This document shows positions 1 to 7,149 of a DNA stretch of 41,658 bases, in pieces. The stretch is from assembly GCA_029555205.1 (NCBI GenBank), contig JAKPTB010000070.1, forward strand, positions 1-41,658, in the 5' to 3' direction. Position numbers and translations under genes: made by a program. This DNA is from Bacillota bacterium (GTDB lineage: Bacteria > Bacillota > Desulfotomaculia > Desulfotomaculales > Pelotomaculaceae). Numbering within the stretch: position 1 is the stretch's first letter; every line of letters starts with the position of its first letter. The notes under the pieces were generated by a model. That model was given only the letters and a program-made list of their open reading frames with translations, searched no databases and was not told the origin of the DNA.

Positions 1-1128
1 ACCACGTCAGTTAGAATCGGACCCAGGGCGAAGAAGCCTCTCAACGTATCCATTCCTCTACTCATTGCAGGGATGTCCTACGGCGGGGCAATAAGCAAAA
101 ACGCCAAGATAGTCCTGGCCAGGGCCGCGACTATGGCCGGCACAGCCACCAATACCGGTGAGGCGGGCTTAATGGAAGAAGAAAGGGAAGCCGCCGGGCT
201 CTTAATCGGCCAGTATAACAGGGGTGGGTGGCTGAACGACCCCGCACAATACACCCGCCTTGACGCCATTGAAATTCAGCTGGGCCAGGGCGCCCAGGGT
301 TCCACACCCCAGCGCACTACGGCTAAAAACATCGGCGAGGAATACAGGGAAGTGTTCGGGCTGGCGGAAGGCCAGGATGCGGTTATTCATTCGCGCCTCC
401 CGGATATCAATACGAGGGAAGATTTTATCCGTCTGGTGGGCAGGTTGAAGGCAGAAACGGGCGTTCCCGTGGGCCTTAAAATTGCGGCAACCCACCATCT
501 GGAAAAAGAAATGCAGGTCGCCCTCGATGCCGGATGCGACTTTATAACCGTGGACGGAGCCGAGGGCGGCACCCATGGCGGTGCTCCAACCCTGGAGGAC
601 GACGTGGGCCTGCCGACCCTCTTTGCAGTCAGCAGGGCGGCGCAGTTTCTGCTAAAAAAGGGAGCCGGCAGGGACGTCAGCCTGATTGCTGCGGGAGGTC
701 TGGTGACACCAGGCCAGATGTTGAAAGCAATGGCCCTGGGGGCCAACGCGGTTTATATCGGCACGGCTGCGGTCATGGCCATGATCGGTGACCAGATGGC
801 TAAAACACTGCCCTTCGAGCCCCCCACGGATCTGGCCGTTTATACCGGCAAGATGACGGACAGGCTGGACCTGGACAAATCGGTTCAAAATTTGTTTTAT
901 TTTCTGAATGCCTGCGTCCGGGAAATGGAACTGGTAGCTATAACGGCAGGCAAGGTTGCCCTGGGTGATCTTAACAGGGACGACCTGGTTACCCTGGACC
1001 CGTTTTTAGCCAGGGCGCTGAAAATTGACTTTGGCTACGTTGCGCCCGAAAGCCAGACCGCCTATTTCAGTGAATTTCTCGCACCCGGCACTTTTCAAAC
1101 AAATAATGAGGAGGCTGCGGTTCATTAA
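1..1128 (+). CDS. FMN-binding glutamate synthase-like protein, C-terminal part (5' truncated by window)
   Basis: The frame is open from base 1, so the true start lies outside the window; the ATG at 73 is internal. The visible protein begins with LLIAGMSYGGAISKNAK and the TATNTGEAG segment, which are the hallmark FMN-barrel motifs of the central/FMN domain of glutamate synthase large subunits. It continues with a GCDFITVDGAEGGTHGG-type phosphate/FMN loop and a GGLVTPGQMLKAMALGA helix. The family (stand-alone GltB FMN-domain proteins, about 500 aa in anaerobes and archaea) uses FMN to transfer electrons for glutamate formation from 2-oxoglutarate; some members have unknown substrates. No amidotransferase or Fe-S segment is visible here. 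The assignment to the FMN glutamate synthase family is solid; the exact reaction is inferred. Confidence 0.85.
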   Translation, partial: TTSVRIGPRAKKPLNVSIPLLIAGMSYGGAISKNAKIVLARAATMAGTATNTGEAGLMEEEREAAGLLIGQYNRGGWLNDPAQYTRLDAIEIQLGQGAQGSTPQRTTAKNIGEEYREVFGLAEGQDAVIHSRLPDINTREDFIRLVGRLKAETGVPVGLKIAATHHLEKEMQVALDAGCDFITVDGAEGGTHGGAPTLEDDVGLPTLFAVSRAAQFLLKKGAGRDVSLIAAGGLVTPGQMLKAMALGANAVYIGTAAVMAMIGDQMAKTLPFEPPTDLAVYTGKMTDRLDLDKSVQNLFYFLNACVREMELVAITAGKVALGDLNRDDLVTLDPFLARALKIDFGYVAPESQTAYFSEFLAPGTFQTNNEEAAVH

Positions 1129-1453
1129 TCAGGAGGAGCTAATAGAGAGGGGAATGGGGAATAACGAATGAGAGATATGGCAGGGAATAGAAAAAAGGGG
1201 TTACCCGTTTAAAGGAGTTTAATAAAAGGTATAAGAAAAAGGAGACTGTCCGGTTTGCGGGCGACGCGGCTTCGAGAAAATTTTAATAAAAGCTGTAAGT
1301 AAAAAGGGGAGGCCTGTGGTTTCTCAAACAACCACTGGCCTTAATCTTTCCTTTTTTAACCTCTTTCATGTTTAAACCCATTTTTCACTTTAATTTACAA
1401 AAGGATTTTATAAGAACACAAAGAATAATTTTTTACAGAAAGGAGGGCGCCGG
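1129..1453. other. Intergenic region with an imperfect direct repeat and a hairpin
   Basis: No convincing gene. It holds two similar 27-28-nt blocks (1218-1244 and 1282-1309, both starting TTTAATAAAAG and ending in AAAAAGG.G). A hairpin at 1311-1340 (GGCCTGTGGTT / AACCACTGGCC, one mismatch) is followed by a pyrimidine/T-rich stretch, a weak terminator candidate. The strong RBS of the next gene (AAAGGAGG) lies at the right end. Confidence 0.5.
1311..1358 (+). terminator. Possible weak terminator
   Basis: An 11-bp stem with one T-T mismatch (arms 1311-1321 and 1330-1340, 8-nt loop) is followed by TTAATCTTTCCTTTTTT. It lies 180 bp after the glutamate-synthase-like stop, so read-through RNA would end here. 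The T run is interrupted. Confidence 0.35.
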
Positions 1454-1987
1454 ATGAGAATTCGCATAATTGGATTAGCACTAATAATTGTCATGCTGGC
1501 GGCTGCCGGTTGCGGTGCAAAAAATAAACAAGAAGAGCCTGAACCCGGTACAGATGCGTCAGTTAGTCAGAATCAAACAGAAGTTGATCCCGATCTTATT
1601 ACAGCGGAGAATTTTGTTTCCAGTCTGCAGGATTGGACCATCCGCCTGGAAGCAATCGGGCAGAAAACCAGTGACGCACATAGTAACTGGTTAAACGGTA
1701 AACTGGATACGGAGGACTACCTGATTACGCTGCAAAATCTTCAAAAGGAAATAAAAGCTCTGAGTCTTGAAACGGATTATAAGGATTATGAATTGAGTGA
1801 GCAGGAAAGGGAAAGCCTGGCTTTTGAGCAGATTACCAAAGGATACAACAGGTGCAGTAAAAATCTCAATGATTTTTTGCACAGTACTCATCTTCCGGAT
1901 GAAAAGATTAAAGAAAGATACAATACGCTGGTCGAAGAAGGATATAAAAGCGAGCTCGAACAATTAAAAAGTAATTTAAAAATGTAG
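1454..1987 (+). CDS. Putative lipoprotein, function unknown
   Basis: 177 aa. The N-terminus is a lipoprotein signal peptide: positively charged MRIRI, a hydrophobic core and a lipobox ending LAAAGC, so Cys20 should be lipid-anchored on the outer face of the membrane. The mature part is hydrophilic, acidic and helical (EQERESLAFEQITKGYNRC region), rich in Glu/Lys/Gln, without an enzyme motif I recognise. The start is well supported by AAAGGAGG 8 bp upstream of the ATG. It stands alone between a hairpin and a strong terminator, so it is probably monocistronic. No family assignment is made. Confidence 0.8.
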   Translation: MRIRIIGLALIIVMLAAAGCGAKNKQEEPEPGTDASVSQNQTEVDPDLITAENFVSSLQDWTIRLEAIGQKTSDAHSNWLNGKLDTEDYLITLQNLQKEIKALSLETDYKDYELSEQERESLAFEQITKGYNRCSKNLNDFLHSTHLPDEKIKERYNTLVEEGYKSELEQLKSNLKM

Positions 1988-1992
1988 CTTTT

Positions 1993-2020
1993 AACCCCCC
2001 CCGGCCTGAAGGGGGGTTTG
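1993..2020 (+). terminator. Rho-independent terminator of the lipoprotein gene
   Basis: AACCCCCC (1993-2000) pairs with GGGGGGTT (2011-2018) around a 10-nt loop and is followed by a short T stretch. It begins 6 bp after the lipoprotein stop codon. Confidence 0.8.
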
Positions 2021-2096
2021 TTCATTAAAGGTATGGTAACGGGGCGGTATGCCGTATTATTCTGCTCCCCGACTATAATAAAAACTATCCAGTAAC

Positions 2097-2125
2097 TTGT
2101 TAACATCAATGATTCTTGATATAAT
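2097..2125 (+). promoter_or_regulatory. SigA-type promoter of arsR with embedded operator
   Basis: TTGTTA (2097-2102), a 17-bp spacer and a perfect TATAAT (2120-2125). The spacer contains the dyad ATCAA-N6-TTGAT (2105-2120), which recurs before the next gene. Transcription should start about 6-7 bp after the -10 box, i.e. at or next to the arsR ATG at 2132. Confidence 0.75.
2105..2120. promoter_or_regulatory. Putative ArsR operator, copy 1
   Basis: Inverted repeat ATCAA-TGATTC-TTGAT between -35 and -10, where a bound repressor would block RNA polymerase. The same half-sites with the same 6-bp spacing occur at 2460-2475. Assignment to ArsR is inferred from position and duplication. Confidence 0.6.
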
Positions 2126-2131
2126 GCTTCC

Positions 2132-2443
2132 ATGAAAGAACCAGAAAAGATTACAAAGGCCCTGAGCGATCCAATAAGATACAGGATTTTGAAGATGCTG
2201 GCAGAGAGCAGCACCAGTTGCTGTTCCCTGCCCGGTGAAAAACCCCGCCCGGGTTTATGTAATTGCGAATTGATGGAAAGCCTGGGCATGATCCAGTCCA
2301 GGGTTTCCTATCATATGAAGGGTTTGACCGAGGCTGGTTTGGTTCTTGAGGAACCCCGGGGCAGGTGGAAGTTTTACCGCCTGAACCGGGAAGTGCTGAG
2401 ATGCTATATTGAACAATTAATGGAGGATTTTAATTTGGAATAA
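2132..2443 (+). CDS. arsR: ArsR/SmtB-family repressor, probable arsenite sensor
   Basis: 103 aa, the usual length for the family. The winged helix-turn-helix spans about residues 8-90: an N-terminal ALSDPIRYRILKMLAE helix, then SRVSYHMKGLTEAGLV as the recognition region and GRWKFYRL as the wing. Cys43 and Cys45 (LCNCELM) occupy the position of the CVC thiolate pair of As(III)-sensing ArsR proteins; a further CC pair at 30-31 could supply a third ligand. The next gene is an arsenite methyltransferase, which supports arsenic as signal. No Shine-Dalgarno precedes the ATG, and the predicted transcription start coincides with it, so the mRNA may be leaderless. Confidence 0.9.
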   Translation: MKEPEKITKALSDPIRYRILKMLAESSTSCCSLPGEKPRPGLCNCELMESLGMIQSRVSYHMKGLTEAGLVLEEPRGRWKFYRLNREVLRCYIEQLMEDFNLE

Positions 2444-2459
2444 TTTTTTTGTCTCATAC

Positions 2460-2475
2460 ATCAAAAACATTTGAT
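2460..2475. promoter_or_regulatory. Putative ArsR operator, copy 2, before arsM
   Basis: ATCAA-AAACAT-TTGAT, identical half-sites and spacing to the arsR promoter dyad. It sits in the 48-bp arsR-arsM gap, 16 bp before the arsM GTG. I do not see a clear -10 box with it, so it may act as a roadblock or serve an internal promoter. Confidence 0.55.
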
Positions 2476-2491
2476 ATTGGGGGGCTTTATT

Positions 2492-3313
2492 GTGACTAAA
2501 GATGTTCGTGAATTCGTCAGGCTGAATTATGCCCGGGCTATCAGCCAGAAGAAAGGCTGTTGCGGCGACAGCCGGGGCGGGGGTTGCTGCGGGAGTTCCG
2601 GGGGTCTAACAATTGAAGCTGTTACAGCCGGACTCTATCAGCCGGATGAGGTGGACGGCCCGCTCAGGGACGCTGCCGGGGCATCCTTTGGCTGTGGTAA
2701 TCCTACGGCTCTGGCGGACCTGCGCCCCGGGGAAGTGGTGCTCGACCTGGGCTGCGGGGCCGGTCTGGATGTGCTGCTTGCTGCCCGTCGCGTTGCTCCG
2801 GGGGGAAAGGCCTACGGTCTGGACATGACCGGTGAAATGCTGGCTGAAGCCAGGGCCAACAAGGAGAAATCCGGCATTGAGAACGTGGAGTTTTTAAAGG
2901 GGCACATTGAGGAGATCCCTTTGCCGGAGAACTCCGTGGACGTTATTATCTCCAACTGTGTCATTAATCTCTCCCCCGCTAAGGACCGGGCGCTGCGGGA
3001 AGCCTGCCGCGTGCTGAAGCCCGGCGGGCGGCTCGCCGTTTCGGATATCGTCCTGACCCGCCCCCTGCCGGCAGAGGTGCGGGAGGACCTGACGGCCTGG
3101 GCCGGCTGCATCGCCGGCGCCCTGCTGGAAAAAGAGTACAGGGACAAACTGGCCGCAGCCGGCTTTGAGGATATCGGCCTGGAAGTGACCAGGCGCTATG
3201 AGGCGGATACAATGGCCGGGAACATCTCCGATGCCGTCCGCCGGGAGATCGATGGAGCGGTGGTCAGCGCTTTCATCCGGGCCAGGAAGCCTGCGGCACC
3301 GGCTAAACAATAA
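2492..3313 (+). CDS. arsM: Arsenite S-adenosylmethyltransferase
   Basis: 273 aa from the GTG at 2492, which follows GGGGGG at 2478-2483; an upstream in-frame TTG at 2471 lies inside the operator dyad and is less likely. Class I SAM-dependent methyltransferase: motif [11 protein letters not shown] (83-93), acidic motif II, and the conserved NCVINLS segment. The three cysteines that bind As(III) in ArsM enzymes are present as Cys68 (SFGCGNP), Cys156 (SNCVINL) and Cys206 (WAGCIAG). The N-terminus carries extra CC pairs ([13 protein letters not shown]), seen in many bacterial ArsM. The protein methylates As(III) with SAM, giving methylated and volatile arsenicals. It is paired with arsR and shares its operator motif, so it is likely arsenite-inducible. 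Confidence 0.92.
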   Translation: MTKDVREFVRLNYARAISQKKGCCGDSRGGGCCGSSGGLTIEAVTAGLYQPDEVDGPLRDAAGASFGCGNPTALADLRPGEVVLDLGCGAGLDVLLAARRVAPGGKAYGLDMTGEMLAEARANKEKSGIENVEFLKGHIEEIPLPENSVDVIISNCVINLSPAKDRALREACRVLKPGGRLAVSDIVLTRPLPAEVREDLTAWAGCIAGALLEKEYRDKLAAAGFEDIGLEVTRRYEADTMAGNISDAVRREIDGAVVSAFIRARKPAAPAKQ

Positions 3314-3324
3314 GATGTCTTAGT

Positions 3325-4065
3325 TTAACGTACGATTGGAGAGGCTTCCTGATCAAAGGGGTTTATCCTCAGGGCAAAGGAGAAGAGATAGGGATAGTGT
3401 TTCTTCAGGTACTGCATGTAGGCAATCCATTCTAAGGCCAGGCGGCTGTAAGCCCTGCTGATGTCATCCTGCAGGTGCTCAATGTCGGTGCCGGGCAGTT
3501 CGTTGAAGTTCTGCCTGTGTTCCAGTTCGTCCGCCAGGTGGAAGACAGCCCGAAGCATGGCCGTAAAGGATTCGTGTTCCAGTAAAACCGGGTTTTCTAA
3601 AAGCCTCAGCAGGAAATCTCTTTTTTCCGAAAGATAGCGCTTCAGCTCTTCCAGCAGGACTATTTGACATTTCACCTGGTAGCGGTGGTTTTTAAGGGGA
3701 GCGTTTCTTGCCCAAAAGTCTTCGTCGGACCAGTGGTCCTTTACCTGGAGACGGTCTCTAAGCTGGTCAAGTTCCGGATCGCAGCTGGAAAAACAGGTCA
3801 ATAAATTGTTACCCGCTTCGCTGAAAAACGTTCCAATGACCATATTGAGCTTCTCCAGCCTGTCCCGCTTTGCCCTGATACTGAGCAGCTTGTTTAGAAC
3901 CAGGGTCACAAGGAGGACATTTATGGGGAGAAAGCCGAGGGCATTGAAAACGTAGTTATAGGTATTCGACGGATCTCCAAGGATGATATACTTGACCAGG
4001 TAGACCAGGGCCGAAAAGGCGACCAGGGAGATCCCAAGCTTTATTTCCCAGCTTAAGGTTTTCAT
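3325..4065 (-). CDS. Two-TM membrane protein with cytoplasmic helical domain, unknown function
   Basis: 246 aa when started at the ATG at 4065, which has AAAGGAG 10 bp upstream; a more distal ATG (4086) overlaps that RBS and is less likely. Two membrane segments, roughly residues 5-28 (IKLGISLVAFSALVYLVKYI) and 38-58 (NALGFLPINVLLVTLVLNKL), precede about 180 residues of charged alpha-helical sequence with short coiled-coil character (EELKRYLSEKRDFLLRLLEN). This layout resembles uncharacterised membrane proteins of anaerobic Firmicutes and archaea. No catalytic motif. It is convergent with arsM and only 11 bp separate the stops; no terminator is obvious between them. Confidence 0.75.
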   Translation of the reverse strand: MKTLSWEIKLGISLVAFSALVYLVKYIILGDPSNTYNYVFNALGFLPINVLLVTLVLNKLLSIRAKRDRLEKLNMVIGTFFSEAGNNLLTCFSSCDPELDQLRDRLQVKDHWSDEDFWARNAPLKNHRYQVKCQIVLLEELKRYLSEKRDFLLRLLENPVLLEHESFTAMLRAVFHLADELEHRQNFNELPGTDIEHLQDDISRAYSRLALEWIAYMQYLKKHYPYLFSFALRINPFDQEASPIVR

Positions 4066-4210
4066 CCTTACACTGCTCCTTTCCATGCATTATTTAATTC
4101 TACATGCATAATTAAATTCTAGATATCTGAAAAAAGACCTACCTGGCCGGTAAATAAATGTTTAATGCCCGTTGTAGCTGGTATTCTGGCCTGGAAATGA
4201 CCTGAGAGTA

Positions 4211-4240
4211 AACAACCCGGCAAAAAGCAGGGTTGTTTTT
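4211..4240. terminator. Stand-alone hairpin with T run
   Basis: AACAACCC (4211-4218) pairs with GGGTTGTT (4230-4237), followed by TTTTT on the plus strand. There is no plus-strand gene directly upstream, so it may insulate the ferritin-like gene from read-through or belong to an unrecognised transcript. Confidence 0.45.
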
Positions 4241-4331
4241 CATGGGTAAATAAGTATGTGTGTTTTTGGTATATACTTCATTAGAGCTCAATAACTTTAG
4301 ATAAAGATCAGTTAAATGGGAGGGATCCATC

Positions 4332-4865
4332 CTGCAAGAAAAAACAGTACACAGGCCCGGTACATTAAAGTGCGGCCTTCCTGCCCCTTACCCGCCGGTC
4401 AGGGTCATGGCCCCCAACCGGCAGTACGCCGAGTTGCTCCTGGAGGATTACACCGGGATGATCAGCGAAATAACAGCCGTCAAACAGTACCTGTACCATT
4501 ATTTTGTGCTTAAGTCCATTAACCCTGAAGTGGCCGACCTGTTGGAATGTGTTTCCCTGGTGGAGATGCATCATATGGAAATGCTGGCTGAAACTATCCG
4601 CCTCCTGGGAGTCAGCCCGCGTTACCGGGTTTTTCGCAATAACCAGGAAGTTTACTGGAGCGGCACCTATGTCTACTATGGTCTGAGCCTTTGCGACATG
4701 CTGGCTGCGGATATCGCCGGTGAATGGGCTGCCATAGCCTACTACCGTGATCACCAGCAAAGGATTGCAGATCCCTATATTAAAGAACTGCTGGAAAGAA
4801 TCATCCTTGATGAGTATCACCATATAAAATTGTTCAACGATGTTATGCAAAAATACTGTAAATAA
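4332..4865 (+). CDS. Ferritin-like di-metal carboxylate protein
   Basis: Four-helix ferritin-like protein. Metal-ligand motifs in order: E in MISEITAVKQYLYH, EMHHMEML, GEWAAIAYY and DEYHHIKLF. This is the E / ExxH / E / ExxH pattern of rubrerythrin-, manganese-catalase- and ferritin-type proteins, so a role in oxidative stress or iron handling is likely. The first ATG is at 4407, but the frame is open from 4305 and the upstream part (LKCGLPAPYPPVRV) reads like the usual N-terminal arm of this family. GGGAGGG at 4318-4324 places the start at ATC 4329 or CTG 4332; no ATG, GTG or TTG exists in that stretch. I list CTG 4332 (177 aa); from 4407 it would be 152 aa. Confidence 0.8.
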   Translation: MQEKTVHRPGTLKCGLPAPYPPVRVMAPNRQYAELLLEDYTGMISEITAVKQYLYHYFVLKSINPEVADLLECVSLVEMHHMEMLAETIRLLGVSPRYRVFRNNQEVYWSGTYVYYGLSLCDMLAADIAGEWAAIAYYRDHQQRIADPYIKELLERIILDEYHHIKLFNDVMQKYCK

Positions 4866-5114
4866 TTATTTTTGCTCCTGAGTCTTTTCAGTCAGGGCGG
4901 GTTCGTTTCCTTAGGATGATCTCCAGGGCGGCTGACTGCTTCTAAGTTACTTCTTATTCACTATAGTCAGTCTGCTCCACTACAAAAAAGTGCTTTCTTT
5001 TGATGCCTGCGAAAAATGAAAGGAAATCCTTCAAAGTCAGCCATTTTGTGCAGGATTTTTTTGTTTTATGCATAATTGTAACGAGGTAAGCGTTTTTTAA
5101 AGAAGGTGAAGAAC

Positions 5115-5948
5115 TTGACTTGCGGCCCCACTTATTTCCTGGCCGGGAATATTGCCAAACAAAAATGGTGCCATTTTGAAGCGATTATTCGTTGCAGGGA
5201 AAACGAGGATTTAGCCCGCCGCAATGTGGAAAAGATCAGGGAAAACGGGTGGGGGCGTAATTACTATGATGTACCGGTGGTTGAACCTTTGGTTTATGTT
5301 ATCCCGAATTTAAGATCTCTTCTTCCTATTAATAAGCCCAATGTCCGGACTCCGCCCGGAGAGTCCTTTGAAAAGGTGCTGGACCTGGAAACAGGTGAAA
5401 CAGTTCTTTATGCCAGGCTGGATCCCGCAAAGTTTGAAAAGCACTTTGGCGAGTTTTTTGAACCGGTAAAAATCACCTATTCCGAATGGCGTTCCCTGTG
5501 CAGCAGGATCTGCCTTTCCCAGCAGGAGACGGGTGACACGGAACACTTTGAATTTGCGGAAAAACATCCCACCATTATTGCCTTCTGGGAATGGGAAAAC
5601 CGTTACATCGTAGGGTTTCCGGACGGGCTTACAGATGAGTTTGTTTATGAGTTCAGGTCGGTCAACAGTTATTACCTGCTTCATCATCTAAAGCCCGTAG
5701 CCCTGGCCCAGGCCGGGCTGTATGCCTATTTTCTGGACCGGCCGAAAATCAGGGTACAGATCAGAGTCAAACAGGCCAATAAGATTGAGACTTTCGAACA
5801 AAAAAGCAACCCGGACAGCGCAGTAGCCTTGCTCAAATCCATGTTGGCGCTACTGGACGGCAGCGCCGAGCCAATCCCCCCGGGGATGGCCTGGAAATGC
5901 AAGAGTTGCAGTTTCAGGACGCTGTGTCCCCATTTATGCCCTGCCTAG
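5115..5948 (+). CDS. Orphan Cas4/RecB-like PD-(D/E)XK nuclease with Fe-S-type cysteines
   Basis: 277 aa from TTG 5115, which follows AAGGTGA at 5103-5109; a GTG at 5106 overlaps that RBS. The core reads GFPDG (Asp170), then YEFRSV (Glu179, Arg181), then QAGLYAY (Gln199, Tyr203): the order D / ExK / QxxxY of Cas4 and AddB-type RecB nucleases, except that the catalytic Lys is Arg. The C-terminus has Cys262, Cys265, Cys271 and Cys275 in CKSCSFRTLCPHLC, and N-terminal cysteines at 3, 19 and 27 could complete a 4Fe-4S cluster as in Cas4. No cas genes or CRISPR array lie nearby. Its job is probably DNA processing or repair, or it may be catalytically weakened. A strong terminator follows. Confidence 0.7.
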   Translation: MTCGPTYFLAGNIAKQKWCHFEAIIRCRENEDLARRNVEKIRENGWGRNYYDVPVVEPLVYVIPNLRSLLPINKPNVRTPPGESFEKVLDLETGETVLYARLDPAKFEKHFGEFFEPVKITYSEWRSLCSRICLSQQETGDTEHFEFAEKHPTIIAFWEWENRYIVGFPDGLTDEFVYEFRSVNSYYLLHHLKPVALAQAGLYAYFLDRPKIRVQIRVKQANKIETFEQKSNPDSAVALLKSMLALLDGSAEPIPPGMAWKCKSCSFRTLCPHLCPA

Positions 5949-6020
5949 GGTTTTGGTCTTGATTAACACTAAACCAAATTAGTTATCCAAAATCCGTCAG
6001 GAAACATCATATGATCATAA

Positions 6021-6076
6021 AACAACAGCGCTTCCCATGGCTCTAAATGCAAACCCTGGGAAGCGTTGTTTTTTAT
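6021..6076 (+). terminator. Strong terminator after the Cas4-like gene
   Basis: Long stem: AACAACAGCGCTTCCCA (6021-6037) against TGGGAAGCG-TTGTT (6057-6070), with one bulge, then TTTTTT. Flanking ATCATA / TATGAT can extend it. Confidence 0.85.
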
Positions 6077-6218
6077 GATGAGACAATTCAAACAGTCCTG
6101 AAAACCTGTCAGATACAAATTCAGATACATAAGGGGTTTTGCTGGACCTTAATGATCGAGATACTCTACAATGAGATACTCTACGCTTCAAGCCAGGCCC
6201 ATAGGTGGTTCCTTTGAA

Positions 6219-6557
6219 CTAGCCGAGGGCGCTTTCAAAAACAAACTCAACAACCCCGCCCAGTTTAGCCCCGTTAAAGAATGGAACACTAACTACAGTT
6301 GCCTTTCCGTCCGGTGTGTCCATTACATAATAATGGAGCTTGGTTTTTTTATCGGCAAAATCCTGGTAAATTTTTTTAAGCTTCTCAATGGTTTCCGGCT
6401 TATGACAACCCGTCATGTTCCGGCCAACGAGATCATCGACGTTTAAAAGCGCTTTAAAGACTTCCTCTCCTCTTTTGTTGGCGTAAATAATATTAAAATC
6501 TGCATCCGAAACCACCATTGCCACTTGCAGGCCATCAGTTATGGCTTTGACATCCAT
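6219..6557 (-). CDS. Single-domain PAS protein
   Basis: 112 aa from the ATG at 6557, which is preceded by AAGGGGG about 10 bp upstream on the minus strand; a longer frame to 6623 lacks a ribosome site. The sequence is essentially one PAS fold: GLQVAMVVSDADFNIIYANKRGE, then the helix GRNMTGCHKPETIEKLKKIY, and a C-terminal sheet ending GGVVEFVF. The GCHKP helix resembles the PAS domain attached to DUF438 and other PAS_4-type sensors, where a His can contribute to cofactor binding. There is no kinase, cyclase or HTH output domain, so it would act by binding a partner. Function is inferred only at the sensor level. Confidence 0.75.
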   Translation of the reverse strand: MDVKAITDGLQVAMVVSDADFNIIYANKRGEEVFKALLNVDDLVGRNMTGCHKPETIEKLKKIYQDFADKKTKLHYYVMDTPDGKATVVSVPFFNGAKLGGVVEFVFESALG

Positions 6558-6623
6558 ATTTTCCGAACCCCCTTCATAATAGTTGCATAATAATTGATAA
6601 ACTAAACTTGCCATAATAGACAT

Positions 6624-7149
6624 GCAAGGTTTATGCCGGGGGTTAAGCGGAGCAGTTCTTCAAGAAATCCCAATATTCCTACTATTATAAACTTTATCAG
6701 GCATCTTAATGTGTTCGTTTATATAACAGGAATCTCGGGTGTGTTCCAAAAGGGGAGGGTTATCTGTGTAGGCCGGAGGGCTTGTTGATCATGCCCGAGC
6801 CCGTCCTGATCATTAATGGGAGAATTAAGGCTGTGGGCGAGGTCCTGGAAAAAGGGGCTTGACGATATATATTAAGTGAGAGTTGTGAGTTATCAGGTTC
6901 TTTAAGAATGCATGATTTACTTCAGTATTTGCCTGAGTATTCGCCTGCAGCCGGCAGGACCTGCCCCTGTGGTTTTCCCGGTATGTTGTCTGAAAGCAAG
7001 ATTAACCTTTACATTAAAATAATGGACTGATATAATTTTTTTAGCTCTTTTGCTTTTTGCCGTTATTCAACTGAGTATTCATCTAAAAAAGAGGGATAAG
7101 GTTTATTTTCCGGGATCAAAAATTTAATTAAATTACAGGAAGTGATAAA
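6624..7149. other. Intergenic region, no confident gene
   Basis: 526 bp. Upstream region of the PAS gene (left) and of the broken CuAO_N gene (right). A 23-codon frame at 6791-6862 (starts MPEPVLIINGRIKAVGE) vaguely resembles the N-terminus of amidohydrolases but has no RBS and no continuation; it may be a relic or chance. The right end carries the RBS AGGAAGTGA at 7137-7145. Confidence 0.4.

Noticed and set aside
4139-4330. 63-codon minus-strand frame between the membrane protein and ferritin-like genes
   Set aside because: It is read through the 4211-4240 hairpin, has no RBS and resembles no protein.
6791-6862. Amidohydrolase N-terminal fragment (MPEPVLIINGRIKAVGE)
   Set aside because: Only 23 codons, no RBS and no downstream continuation in any frame; similarity could be chance.
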